A DNA stretch of 64,000 bases. Origin: Pelagicoccus sp. SDUM812002 (GTDB taxonomy: Bacteria > Verrucomicrobiota > Verrucomicrobiia > Opitutales > Opitutaceae). The stretch lies in the NCBI RefSeq assembly GCF_031127835.1, contig NZ_JARXHX010000005.1:62001-126000 (forward strand). The letters are read 5' to 3'. A program made the position numbers and the translations under genes. Shown piece after piece: positions 26,523 through 35,336 of the stretch (within the stretch, counting starts at the first letter, position 1; each line of letters begins with the position of its first letter). A model generated the notes under the pieces. It ran no database searches, was not told where the DNA came from, and saw nothing but the letters and a program-made list of their open reading frames with translations.

Positions 26523-26703
26523 GCTAGACTTTGGGTTAGATAGTTATTCTTCAGTTTTCGGGGTGGTTAACTTGGCACTAAAATTATCGTGCGGAACGTG
26601 TCCTAGTACTAGGATTGTCTTGGTGTCGAGGCTATGTATAGTTATGACCCTTTGGGGGGTGAAAAAAATTAATGTATGCACATTGACGATGTGACTTTTT
26701 TGT

Positions 26704-27081
26704 ATGAAGCTGAAAACGATATATAAGGGGCCATTGGGATTGCCGGATTTGCAATCGGATTACATTTTTGAGGTCGTAGCTGGTAATGAGCAATTGCTTA
26801 AGAGCGTTGAAGTGCGACTCGCGGGAAATAAGCTTTTACCTATCGATACCGGTGCTTCGAATTTTCTCTTTTCTTTAGGGGAAGGGGGAGGCTTGGTTGG
26901 GAAGGTACTTGTGATGTTGCTTTTGGTTTGGGACGTGAATGAAGATAGCAACGATACAAATGCACGATCAATAATTAGACGCGTTGGGGTGGATGAGTCT
27001 TTGTTAAATCCGGATTACGCTGAAGAGGTGGTCGATCAGGATGGAGATGCGATAATATATTGCGTTAAAGTTATTTTTTAG
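26704..27081 (+). CDS. Unrecognised small protein, first gene of an AT-rich cluster
   Basis: 125 residues, no signal peptide. The N-terminal part looks like beta strands (YIFEVVAGNEQLLKSVEVRL). A Gly-rich hydrophobic stretch (GEGGGLVGKVLVMLLLVWDV) is followed by an acidic C-terminal half (VDESLLNPDYAEEVVDQDGD). No family recognised. The next gene starts 10 bases after its stop, so co-transcription is likely. AT-rich codon use sets this gene and its three followers apart from the rest of the window. Confidence 0.55.
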   Translation: MKLKTIYKGPLGLPDLQSDYIFEVVAGNEQLLKSVEVRLAGNKLLPIDTGASNFLFSLGEGGGLVGKVLVMLLLVWDVNEDSNDTNARSIIRRVGVDESLLNPDYAEEVVDQDGDAIIYCVKVIF

Positions 27082-27091
27082 TACTACAGTT

Positions 27092-28180
27092 ATGCTTTTT
27101 AAAAAATTGTTCTTTTGTGCTTGGGTGCTCGGTGGTTCAGCTACTAGTGTCGTATCCTCTGACTTGGAGAAATTTAAGATACCAATTGATGATCTAAAGT
27201 CTCCGGCTGTACCTGCTCAAGTCATGTTTGAGAGTGCTCCAACTCTTTTGCCAGAAGCTACTTCGCTGAAGGAGTATCAGGTTAATGTTCAAGCAGCGTT
27301 AGATGACGCATCTGCTGGTGGATATAATTTTGCGTTTCAGATAACGCCTAGTTTGCTTTCGCGAGAAGGTACAGGCTACAGTTTGGATGAATATTACGGA
27401 AATCGTTCGATAAGTGGGAATATAAAAAGGAGTTTCTCTGCTTCTTTCGCAGTACAGGACTTTAAAAGAAAAATTGAGGACATGAGTTTTTCGGGTCGTG
27501 CTTATGCTGTCGGTTTAAAAACAGATCTTCTCAAAAAGTCTCCTGATCTAGAGGAGATCGTTACGTTGAGGGATTCGTTGGTTGAAGAAGGCGATGAGTT
27601 TCTGAATAAGATGGCGAATAAAGTAGCTGCGGGGGAAATGGATATCCCTGAAACGGGAGAAAAAATAGATTCGATTTTGGACTACCGGCCGAGTTCTGAG
27701 GCGATGAAATCTATTCGAAGGTTATTGGACAAAAAAAGTGGATTTGGTTTTGAATTCGCAGCAGCGTTGAGATACGATGACTATAGTGAGACTGAAATTG
27801 ATGATGATGTTACCAAGTATTCAGCCTGGGCTAAGTTAGAGTACACCCCGTCTGGTGCTGCGAATGACTTCACTTTTTTGTTTTTGGGAAGAGAGAATTT
27901 TTCGCAGATAGATGAAATTGACGATAGTACGGATTACGGTCTTCGGATATTGTGGAAATTTGATAAGAAAATTGATCTCTCATTAGAATACTTGGAAAGG
28001 GAGGGTTCTGGCTTTCGAGACGAGAGGCTTGCAGTCTTGATCGATTATGAATTTGATGAAAATTATAGCTTGGTATTATCCTATGGGGATGTGCTAGATG
28101 ATAGCGGTCAGCCGGATGGCGAACGGTTGTTGACGGTTTCTTTTAATTCTCCATTCGGGAAGATTCCATTCCTTAAGTAG
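27092..28180 (+). CDS. Probable outer-membrane beta-barrel or exported beta-rich protein
   Basis: 362 residues with a signal peptide (KKLFFCAWVLGGSATSVVSS). The C-terminal ~140 residues alternate polar and hydrophobic residues in strand-length runs: FGFEFAAALRYDDYSE, YSAWAKLEYTPS, TDYGLRILWKFDKKIDLSLE, LAVLIDYEFDENYSLVLSYG and RLLTVSFNSPFGKIPF. This is the look of a transmembrane beta-barrel. The central part is helical and charged (ETGEKIDSILDYRPSSEAMK). No family name is recognised. It follows the 26704 gene by 10 bases. Confidence 0.6.
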   Translation: MLFKKLFFCAWVLGGSATSVVSSDLEKFKIPIDDLKSPAVPAQVMFESAPTLLPEATSLKEYQVNVQAALDDASAGGYNFAFQITPSLLSREGTGYSLDEYYGNRSISGNIKRSFSASFAVQDFKRKIEDMSFSGRAYAVGLKTDLLKKSPDLEEIVTLRDSLVEEGDEFLNKMANKVAAGEMDIPETGEKIDSILDYRPSSEAMKSIRRLLDKKSGFGFEFAAALRYDDYSETEIDDDVTKYSAWAKLEYTPSGAANDFTFLFLGRENFSQIDEIDDSTDYGLRILWKFDKKIDLSLEYLEREGSGFRDERLAVLIDYEFDENYSLVLSYGDVLDDSGQPDGERLLTVSFNSPFGKIPFLK

Positions 28181-28805
28181 TCTTTCCGCGGAGGTGTTGC
28201 TTGTGAAGTTGGGTAAAAAGCATATCTGTTATCTTTGCGTCTCTCTATTTAGATTATGCGATACAATATAATCGGGGCAGTTTGTACGAATTAGGGTGAG
28301 TGCAGAAAATCAGAAAAAAATCAGCTTGTAATGTTTTAACTAGTGAAGCTATTCAAAGCGTTGAGGTGAATGTCAAACATTACGGTCTGACTCCTTGTCT
28401 CTTTTCACTCCTTATCTCTTTTCTCATTCTAATCTCTTTTTTAGTATTCACTATTTCACGAGGAGCGTTTGGCTCCTCTCTTTTTCGAAGAACCAAACTT
28501 TGCCCTTTTTTAACTTTTCCTACGGTTGGCTTTAACCTTTGAGAAATATCTAAAGGGTCAATTCCGTACCTTTAATATTCAAATTATCACGATTACGAAT
28601 TAAAACATTGCCCCTGCAACCCGATGGTTCACCGTTAAAAGCCTTTAATACTACAAGAGTATTCGAACGACCCTTTTGAGTCCTCACGATCGTAGCAGGA
28701 AATAAAATTAATCCGACTTTATATGTCATGAATATCATATGTTAAAGTTACGCGAAAGGACGTTGGCCTGAAAACATTCACATATTGCATGAAGTGTTAA
28801 TTTGT
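28181..28805. other. AT-rich gene-free stretch with a terminator
   Basis: 625 bases. It contains the intrinsic terminator at 28460-28485. A reverse frame of 62 codons (28550-28738) reads like a protein fragment (SGCRGNVLIRNRDNLNIKG) but has no known family. It is left uncalled. Confidence 0.45.
28460..28485 (+). terminator. Intrinsic terminator after the 26704-28180 gene pair
   Basis: GAGGAGC and GCTCCTC arms around a five-base loop, followed by TCTTTTTC. It lies 280 bases after the preceding stop codon and in the right orientation for the forward genes. Confidence 0.7.
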
Positions 28806-29876
28806 ATGGATTTGTCTGTGCGAAAAGTTGCTGTATTTGAGTCTCGATTAGGTTTCGTTCTACCGAGGAGCTTTCGGATTGAAAGCTATCCACGTTTAAT
28901 CGAAGTTATAATTACACGTAATAACAATAGTAGTAAGATAGTTGCTTATTGGTCGGGGAAAGAAGTAGTATCTGTTTTGGCGGCCGAATTTTCACGCGAT
29001 GTAGGATGTGAAATGGTTTGGTGCGGAGATTCCTTCGAGACGACGAAAAAGTCTATAAATCCCCTACGAATTCTGGTCAGAAAACCTTGGATGGTGGTAA
29101 CGGTAGTATTGGCGATTCTTGGTGCCATGGAGGGATTAAGGCATCATCATTCATGGCTTTTTGCAGAGGCTAAATTTCAGGCGGCTAGTAAATCTGATCA
29201 ATTAAACTATATCACGGGAGGGCAATCCAGCTGGATTATAGATGTTAAAAATTCAGCAGTAATCGGAGTGGGCTCTGTATTTGCAATTGATTTATATGCA
29301 TGTGCAGGGGGCGAGAGGCTGGTAGAATGGCCGCCCGACCTATCCGATCGGCTTAGCTCTTCGGAACGAATGGCTTCGGGAGCAGGTGGAACTCTAGGGT
29401 TTAAAGTAGACGGTCTTGGTGAAGGGACGTACGAAATTCATCTCAATTTGGAAGGAAAGTCAGGCTTGGCTAGGGTTAAGTGGAAAAATATAGTTAGCGT
29501 ACCACTTCGTGTTTGGCAGCCGGTTAGTAGAGCTCTTGGGTCCAAAATAATCGAAAGCGATAAGTGCAGGTTCGAGGTCGTGATTTCGTCTGGTGCCTAT
29601 TTTCCTGAGGGTTTAGTTATACGAACTAGTTTGGAGAATAAATATGGCGTAACTTTTGAGCGGATAATTCCCACAGAATTCAGATTAGGACCGTCAAAAA
29701 GTATCTTCAATACTCCGAATAGCACCAAAGTAATTCAGGCTGAGACTTCGTCGCTCGGACCTTTCAGAGATTATAGATTGACGATATATATGAGGGGAGA
29801 GCGTAAGAATGAATCAGATTGGAATGAAATAATTGATCATGTATATAAAAATATGATCCTAAGAAAGAACGGCTAG
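28806..29876 (+). CDS. Single-pass membrane protein of unknown function
   Basis: 356 residues from the ATG at 28806; a TTG at 28785 is in frame but weak. A ~95-residue cytoplasmic part (LPRSFRIESYPRLIEVIITR) precedes a basic patch (RKPWM) and one transmembrane segment (VVTVVLAILGAM). About 240 residues outside the membrane follow, with beta-sandwich character (GTLGFKVDGLGEGTYEIHLN). No family is recognised. The next gene begins 4 bases after the stop, so the two form an operon. It shares the AT-rich composition of the cluster. Confidence 0.6.
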   Translation: MDLSVRKVAVFESRLGFVLPRSFRIESYPRLIEVIITRNNNSSKIVAYWSGKEVVSVLAAEFSRDVGCEMVWCGDSFETTKKSINPLRILVRKPWMVVTVVLAILGAMEGLRHHHSWLFAEAKFQAASKSDQLNYITGGQSSWIIDVKNSAVIGVGSVFAIDLYACAGGERLVEWPPDLSDRLSSSERMASGAGGTLGFKVDGLGEGTYEIHLNLEGKSGLARVKWKNIVSVPLRVWQPVSRALGSKIIESDKCRFEVVISSGAYFPEGLVIRTSLENKYGVTFERIIPTEFRLGPSKSIFNTPNSTKVIQAETSSLGPFRDYRLTIYMRGERKNESDWNEIIDHVYKNMILRKNG

Positions 29877-29880
29877 AGGT

Positions 29881-30624
29881 ATGAAAAATATATTGAACAT
29901 TGTGTTTTCTGTTTACTTATTTTGTAATTCGGGTTTTAATAAACCTATGCACGCTGCCTCTGTTGAGGGGAGGGTTACTGAGTGGCCGAATGAAGAAGCT
30001 GGTATAGGGGGTGTCGTTGTCGAGGTTTATAATGCGGCAGGGGTTGTTGCGGATACAACGACCGATGATTTTGGAAAATATTTTATAGAAAATCTAGATC
30101 CTGGGTCGGTGGGAATTCGTTTTAAACACTCTGGGTTCGATCAGTATCCAACTGAGAAAAGCGCTGATCTAGCTGATTCTGTTAATGAAATGAAGTTGGT
30201 AGAATTGATACCCAAAGGAGCTTCTGCTGAATTTTTCGTAGCGAATAGAGAGGCTATTGCTAAGCGTATTCGGCGTGATCGGAATGCAATCAAGAAGGAT
30301 ACCGAATTTATTACAAAATTGCCGATTTTGTATAGTGCAAAGGCTCAATACGCTACGTTGGTGGGTGTAAAATCTTTCGATGACGACGATGCAGTTAAAA
30401 TGCTTTTACCCTATCTTGCAGTTGAAGTCGAAAATGCCTCTGACTTTGAGTCCGTTCTGGCGGAAATGAAGGACGGAATCGTTTCAGCTGAAAAGTCAAG
30501 GATAAGTGACCTACTTTCAGACGGAACGCGTTTAAAAGTCTACGAGGATTTTGAAAAAACACTAAGCGTGAGTGAAATGGCGGTGCTGCAAAACAGTATT
30601 GGTAGTTCGGTCGGGGGCTGGTGA
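29881..30624 (+). CDS. Exported protein with carboxypeptidase-regulatory-like (SdrD-B/CarboxypepD_reg) domain
   Basis: 247 residues. A signal peptide (NIVFSVYLFCNSGF) is followed by a small Ig-like domain with the signature VEGRVTEWPNEEAGIGGVVV, VVADTTTDDFGKYFIENLDP and GSVGIRFKHSGF, typical of CarboxypepD_reg-like folds. The C-terminal ~140 residues are helical and charged (AIAKRIRRDRNAIKKDTEF, SAEKSRISDLLSDGTRLKVY), with no known family. It follows the membrane protein by 4 bases. Together they could form a cell-envelope structure, but the role is unknown. Confidence 0.7.
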   Translation: MKNILNIVFSVYLFCNSGFNKPMHAASVEGRVTEWPNEEAGIGGVVVEVYNAAGVVADTTTDDFGKYFIENLDPGSVGIRFKHSGFDQYPTEKSADLADSVNEMKLVELIPKGASAEFFVANREAIAKRIRRDRNAIKKDTEFITKLPILYSAKAQYATLVGVKSFDDDDAVKMLLPYLAVEVENASDFESVLAEMKDGIVSAEKSRISDLLSDGTRLKVYEDFEKTLSVSEMAVLQNSIGSSVGGW

Positions 30625-31106
30625 GGGCAGCGGGACAAGAGAGTCAGCTCTTAAATTTTGACTTTAGCTTTGTTAGGACCTTTGCGGCTGCCATCCGACT
30701 CACTTGCTCGGGTATACCCCGCGTCTAAAGCGCCGGGTCGGAGTGATTTCCAATTATTCAGCGGTCGGGCAGCATCCATTGATGCTCGGTACGCAACTCG
30801 TACCGAGCGGATTACCGCGTCGCATCTACGCAGTGAAACAAGAATAGCACAAAGCCTTTCGCACTCTTTCTTTGCTTTGTCGTCCTTGTGCCAAGGATTA
30901 ATTTAAGACGACAGCTCAACGATCTATGAGAGTACCGAGTGTATTGACACTATCATAACGCACCCAAGTCGCGGCTGGACCCGTGATTGATCGCATTGTA
31001 GGTCGCTCTTGGATACTCGTACTCGTATCGCAAGGGCCTCGCCACGGGAGGTGAATGAACCGGTGTGGAATGGCAAAATTTAAGAGCTGCTCCCGTTATC
31101 CTGCCC
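30625..31106. mobile_element. 482-base MITE-like or REP-like element with terminal inverted repeats
   Basis: The ends form an inverted repeat. The core CAGCTCTTAAATTTTG (30645-30660) is exactly matched by its reverse complement at 31074-31089. The outer GGGCAG (30625-30630) is matched by CTGCCC (31101-31106), with an imperfect stretch between. Inside, 30784-30808 is a perfect 10-bp hairpin (GCTCGGTACG/CGTACCGAGC). There is no convincing reading frame. The left end begins right after the stop of the preceding gene and the right end lies 13 bases before the stop of the subtilase gene. No target duplication was seen. Confidence 0.6.
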
Positions 31107-31118
31107 GACTTGAGGAAG

Positions 31119-33593
31119 TTAAATTGTTATCTCAACCGGAGTCGGAACTCCGATCTGGGTGGAGATAGGGATGTAAAAGTCTATTTCCTCATTAGGGGTA
31201 GATATCGAAACAAGAAATGAATATCGACATTTACTCTCTCCCCGATTGAGCCATTGTCTTTGTGCCCACCATCCTTTGATTGGGTACACGGCAAGAATGT
31301 TTGAGTTCGCTAGGTCCTGAGGCGAGCCTTTCCAAATATCGGAATGGATGGAGCCCTTGTGTCGATTTGTACTCCCAAGAGTCCAATAGTCCCCGGCTCC
31401 TCCGCGATCTACATCAATTTCAGAATCGGACTCCGTCGCTTCGCTGATGCGCCGTTTGAAATTCAGTTCTGATTCTCCAGGCTTTTTGATCCCAAACCTC
31501 AATCCATGGGAAGGATATTTGTATCTGTCTTTCCAGCCTACTTCTCCTGGGCCGGGCTCAATGAAGTATGACAGTGTAACCCTCATGGAAACCTCGGTTT
31601 CGGGAGGCAGTTCGAGGAGTACATCCTTCGGCCATGGTAACGAATAGAGATGCCAGTCCTTCGTTTTGTATCCAGAGCTGCCCTGTTGATAAGGTTGTAG
31701 CGTTGCTTCAGAGATGAGCGTGAGTGAATTGGCAGTGCTGTGGAGAGCCTTATTAAGGTCCGGTACACCCCAGCCGCTTATTCTCGCGAGATAGGCAATG
31801 TCGCCTTTCGATGGGTTGTCGGGGTCGCGTAGAAATTGTTGTTTTAGAGCAAGCGTCCATTCTGCGGAATGGACGAGTATCGCTCTGATCGTTTCGGGCC
31901 ATAGCTCGGGATATCGTGATTGTATCTGTGCGGCGAACCACGCCGCTTTCGCACAGGCAGCACTCGTCATAGCAAATCCTTCAAAAAGACGCTCGGTAGT
32001 TCGGTGATGAGTGGATAGCAAGCAAAGCTCATCGCAATAATCTACGACTTCGCCATTCCCCACTGCTAAATTGCCGCCCTCAAATACAACATCTGGTTTG
32101 ATCGGCCAAATTTTCTCCCATTCCGTTGAGCACGAAGAATACGGCGAAAGGCCTCCTTGCGGAGCGAGAGGCGTATGGTCCCTATAGTCGTCGTCTCTAA
32201 TCTCAACCAAATCTGTATACGCTCCTACCGTGAGCGCATTCCATGCTTGCGCGGGGTCTTGTATCGACTCCAAGACTTGCTCGTTAGGGTAGTTGTCTGG
32301 CGAGTGACCTAGTGGAGTGTTCCCGGCACTAATAACGAAAAGCTTCTCGACTCCGTCGTCACTTCCAAAAGCTGATTGGTCGACAAAGCCGGACCAGGAA
32401 CTGGGTCTTCCTCGGTCTCTATCATCGGTTGCTGTAACAGCTAGGCAGTAGATTCGTTTGCGGTCGTTCGCCTGAATCGTTGCCAAGCTAATTGCTTGGC
32501 TCGTTACATGACCGTATAGGCGTTTCGGATTCGAACCACGGGGAGGCAAGATCTTCACTGACTCAAGACGATGCGAAATCTTAACCTCGAGACCTGATTC
32601 CAAAGCTGCCTTGAGGTCCCCGAAAGCAGCGACGCCAGCCATTAGTGTTCCATGTCCATTGTGGTCGTCTGAGCCCCATGCTGAATCGAAGGCTTGCTGA
32701 TCGTCACTAGATAGAAGCGGTGAAATTAAAGGATGCCCTTTGTTCACTCCTGTATCCAAAATGCAAATCGAAACCTTCGAGTCTTCGTCGATTTTCATTC
32801 GCTGTCGCAGGTCTTGAGCCCATTCGGCTTGCTCTGCGGGTTGAAGCTGCAACCAAAAAGCTGCAGTTTCTTTGGCGAGACGGAACTCAGCTATTAGACC
32901 AGAGCATTGATAGAGGGCCTCTAGCTGGCTACTGTTGGCTTTGCCCACGAAAACGCGTCTTTCAGGAAAAGAAACCTGTCCTTGTAAAAGCTCAATACCA
33001 ACTTCGCCACAGCTCGACTCAAAGCTTTCCTGTGCTTCGTCGGAATCTTGATTAATCCAAATTTCGACAAACTCCGGTTCTTCATCCGGCATAGGAGCAG
33101 AGTCCGTCCAAAACGACTCGAGTAACGCAGCTTTTATGTCACCTATGCTATTAACCAGTGGACCGTTTTTAGGCGCACCACCTGGAGTGTCGCTTACGAG
33201 GTAAGCTTCTAGTTTGTTTGAAAGAAGACTTCGTTTATCGTTGGATACATAAATGGTGGCGTAGGTTCTCTCGTTATTGTCGCTGTCTAGTTTCTTTCGG
33301 ACGTTTACGACGCGAACCTTTTTCGACGCCATGTCTTCAAGACTTTGATACATGAGTTCGATTGCGGGCTCGCTGACAAACTCAAGGTAGACTCCATCGC
33401 GTGTTGCCTGGCCTACTGCTGTTTGATTCCCGGCATTCGTCCAAGCTTCATCAAATTTCCTGCGAATCTGCTGCCCGTGCTCTACGCTCCTCTCCTGAGG
33501 CGGTGTTTGAATATTCGGAGGGCGTCTCGTGTAAGCTAGTGGAGTTCGGAAATTCTCGTTGAGTTTGATGTGTGGGTAACGTTCTCCGGCCAT
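31119..33593 (-). CDS. ietS: IetS-type subtilisin-like serine protease of an anti-phage system
   Basis: 824 residues, cytoplasmic (no signal peptide). An N-terminal ~260-residue domain precedes the S8 catalytic domain: Asp280 in ICILDTGVNKGHP, His314 in DDHNGHGTLMAGVAAFG, oxyanion Asn425 in FVISAGNTPLGHSP and Ser544 in FAMTSAACAKAAWFAA. The C-terminal ~230 residues are beta-rich. All catalytic residues are present. It lies 7 bases downstream of an AAA+ ATPase gene. That pairing, order and size match the two-gene IetAS defence system reported by Gao et al. 2020. The likely role is proteolysis controlled by the ATPase on phage infection. Confidence 0.9.
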   Translation of the reverse strand: MAGERYPHIKLNENFRTPLAYTRRPPNIQTPPQERSVEHGQQIRRKFDEAWTNAGNQTAVGQATRDGVYLEFVSEPAIELMYQSLEDMASKKVRVVNVRKKLDSDNNERTYATIYVSNDKRSLLSNKLEAYLVSDTPGGAPKNGPLVNSIGDIKAALLESFWTDSAPMPDEEPEFVEIWINQDSDEAQESFESSCGEVGIELLQGQVSFPERRVFVGKANSSQLEALYQCSGLIAEFRLAKETAAFWLQLQPAEQAEWAQDLRQRMKIDEDSKVSICILDTGVNKGHPLISPLLSSDDQQAFDSAWGSDDHNGHGTLMAGVAAFGDLKAALESGLEVKISHRLESVKILPPRGSNPKRLYGHVTSQAISLATIQANDRKRIYCLAVTATDDRDRGRPSSWSGFVDQSAFGSDDGVEKLFVISAGNTPLGHSPDNYPNEQVLESIQDPAQAWNALTVGAYTDLVEIRDDDYRDHTPLAPQGGLSPYSSCSTEWEKIWPIKPDVVFEGGNLAVGNGEVVDYCDELCLLSTHHRTTERLFEGFAMTSAACAKAAWFAAQIQSRYPELWPETIRAILVHSAEWTLALKQQFLRDPDNPSKGDIAYLARISGWGVPDLNKALHSTANSLTLISEATLQPYQQGSSGYKTKDWHLYSLPWPKDVLLELPPETEVSMRVTLSYFIEPGPGEVGWKDRYKYPSHGLRFGIKKPGESELNFKRRISEATESDSEIDVDRGGAGDYWTLGSTNRHKGSIHSDIWKGSPQDLANSNILAVYPIKGWWAQRQWLNRGESKCRYSFLVSISTPNEEIDFYIPISTQIGVPTPVEITI

Positions 33594-33600
33594 TGGAGGT

Positions 33601-34560
33601 TTATTTCAGGTAGGCGTGTTGCCTTTCATGCAAGGAGTTGAGGAGGGATTTGCTTTCCACGGTTTCGTTTCCAGCTAAAATTGCATTCTTGATTGCATCT
33701 CGAGCCGCGCTCGTGATCTCAGCTTGGCTGAGGCCTTCTGCTGCGATCGCGGCTTTGGCGTAGGGGAACCGAGCAGTCTTGAAGGTCGCTAACAAGTTCT
33801 TCAGGAGTTTCTGGCGCTCAGCCTTATCAGGAAGACCGTAGCGAAGGATATCGTCGAATCTCCGAAAGAGTGCCCGGTCGAGGAGGTTCGGGTTGTTGGT
33901 GGCCGCGACGATTATATTGTCGGAACGATCCGCATCGATGAATTGGAGAAAGGCGTTCAGTACTCGCCGCATCTCGCCCACATCGTTTTCGCGCCCTCGG
34001 TCTCCGCCGATTGCGTCGAATTCATCAAAGAGAAACACGCCCTTCGAGCTTTCGATTACATCGAAGATTTGGCGAAGCTTTGCGGAGGTTTCCCCCATGA
34101 ACTTCGTCACAAGTCGATCCACTTGAATGGTGCGGAGCGGCAGCTTCAGCTCTGATGCGAGAATGCGGGCGGTAAGCGTTTTGCCTGTGCCTGGTGGGCC
34201 GGAGAGCAACACTTTGCGACGATGTTGTAGACCGTGATTTTTCAAGGCCTCGCGTTGACGGTATTCGCTCAGGATGCGTTCAATGCGCTCGCGTTGGCCT
34301 GATTCAAGAACGAGGGATGCTAGACGTTCCTTAGGCTCCTCGGTGAGTATAAGGCCCTCTAGCTCGTTTGGAAAGCGAACGAGCGCTTGCTTACGTGTCT
34401 GTCGTGACTTGTCGACGAGACTCTTAATTTCGTGGGCAAGCGAAGAGTGTCCTTGTCTCGCTTCGTGGGCGGCGAGCTGGAGTGCGACCGTGAAAAATCG
34501 CTCTCCATCTTCCTCAAGATGGGATCGGATCAATGATTTGATCTGCTCTGCGGTTGCCAT
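33601..34560 (-). CDS. ietA: IetA-type AAA+ ATPase of an anti-phage system
   Basis: 319 residues from the ATG at 34560 (MATAEQIKSL); 12 extra in-frame codons upstream are not supported. The N-terminal helical part is followed by Walker A GPPGTGKT (121-128), the pore-loop-like VTKFMGETSAKL, Walker B GVFLFDEFDAIGG (175-183), sensor 1 IIVAATNNPNLLD and the arginine finger ALFRRFDDI. It resembles the FtsH/katanin-like AAA group. With the downstream subtilase it makes the IetAS pair. The ATPase probably recognises the trigger and gates the protease. Confidence 0.9.
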   Translation of the reverse strand: MATAEQIKSLIRSHLEEDGERFFTVALQLAAHEARQGHSSLAHEIKSLVDKSRQTRKQALVRFPNELEGLILTEEPKERLASLVLESGQRERIERILSEYRQREALKNHGLQHRRKVLLSGPPGTGKTLTARILASELKLPLRTIQVDRLVTKFMGETSAKLRQIFDVIESSKGVFLFDEFDAIGGDRGRENDVGEMRRVLNAFLQFIDADRSDNIIVAATNNPNLLDRALFRRFDDILRYGLPDKAERQKLLKNLLATFKTARFPYAKAAIAAEGLSQAEITSAARDAIKNAILAGNETVESKSLLNSLHERQHAYLK

Positions 34561-34680
34561 GTGAAGTGAGCGTGGAGGGTTGCAAGGTAACTGCAACCCT
34601 CCAGTATCCTTTGGCTAACTTCTATCTCGATGAGGTCTTCAGGCTAGATGCCTATGATCTGGATCTTGGAGCCCTTGAAG

Positions 34681-35076
34681 TTATTCGAGTTTCGTGCCTG
34701 CGGTTTCGTTTTTTCCCTTCTTCAGGCTTTTGAGGCAATTCGCCAGGGCGCTCTCCCAGAGATGCTCCTTGGCCTCGCGGCCGGCATCTCCGTCGAGAAT
34801 CCTTTGTGACGTCTCCAGCTTCTTGTCTTCTACCAGCGAGTTCTTGATTTCCTTGCTCCCGTGAGCCCATCCCTTGATCATTCGGTCGAAGAGAAGCTCC
34901 TTCTGCCTCGGTTCGTCTTCGGTGATCCAAGCGAGGTATTCCAAGTACTTTCTGCGCCCGACTGGGCCGTCCCGCAAGCCGCCGCACGCGTCGAGCATAG
35001 TAGAGAACTCCGAGAAGTCTGGTCGTCCTTTCTTTTCCTGAAGCAGCCAGTGCCCTTTGGCAGACTTTCGGCTCAT
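34681..35076 (-). pseudogene. C-terminal remnant of an IS200/RAYT-like transposase
   Basis: 131 codons. The sequence FSTMLDACGGLRDGPVGRRK, YLEYLAWITEDEPRQKELLF and DRMIKGWAHGSKEIKNSL resembles the C-terminal extension of REP-associated tyrosine (IS200-like) transposases of Planctomycetes and Verrucomicrobia. The Y1 catalytic domain (HUH motif and Tyr) should lie upstream, but the frame before 35076 holds no trace of it. The fragment is therefore 5'-truncated. It sits 120 bases upstream of ietA, on the same strand. It could alternatively be a small intact gene of the operon. Confidence 0.6.
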
Positions 35077-35336
35077 TCTGTATACTATGTAAGTGTAGAA
35101 CGAATACAGTATTGGGTGGTCTGCGAGAGACCGTCTGCTGAGTCTGTAGTCTCCCCGGCAAGGCGTCTAGAGCATCTGCCTTTACGAGCCCAATGCGTCA
35201 TCCATCTTCGTGTCGAGCTAGGTGCCTACGTTGGCTGAAAAGAGGGTCGTCTGAAGAATTGATTTAGAGATCAGCGTCGTACCATCCTAGAGTTATTCGG
35301 CTGCGACGAGTCTATCTAAAAACCTCAACAGTAGCG

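Noticed and set aside
28550-28738. 62-codon reverse frame within the AT-rich cluster.
   Set aside because: Could be a peptide, but there is no start signal or family match. It lies downstream of the terminator and is left uncalled.
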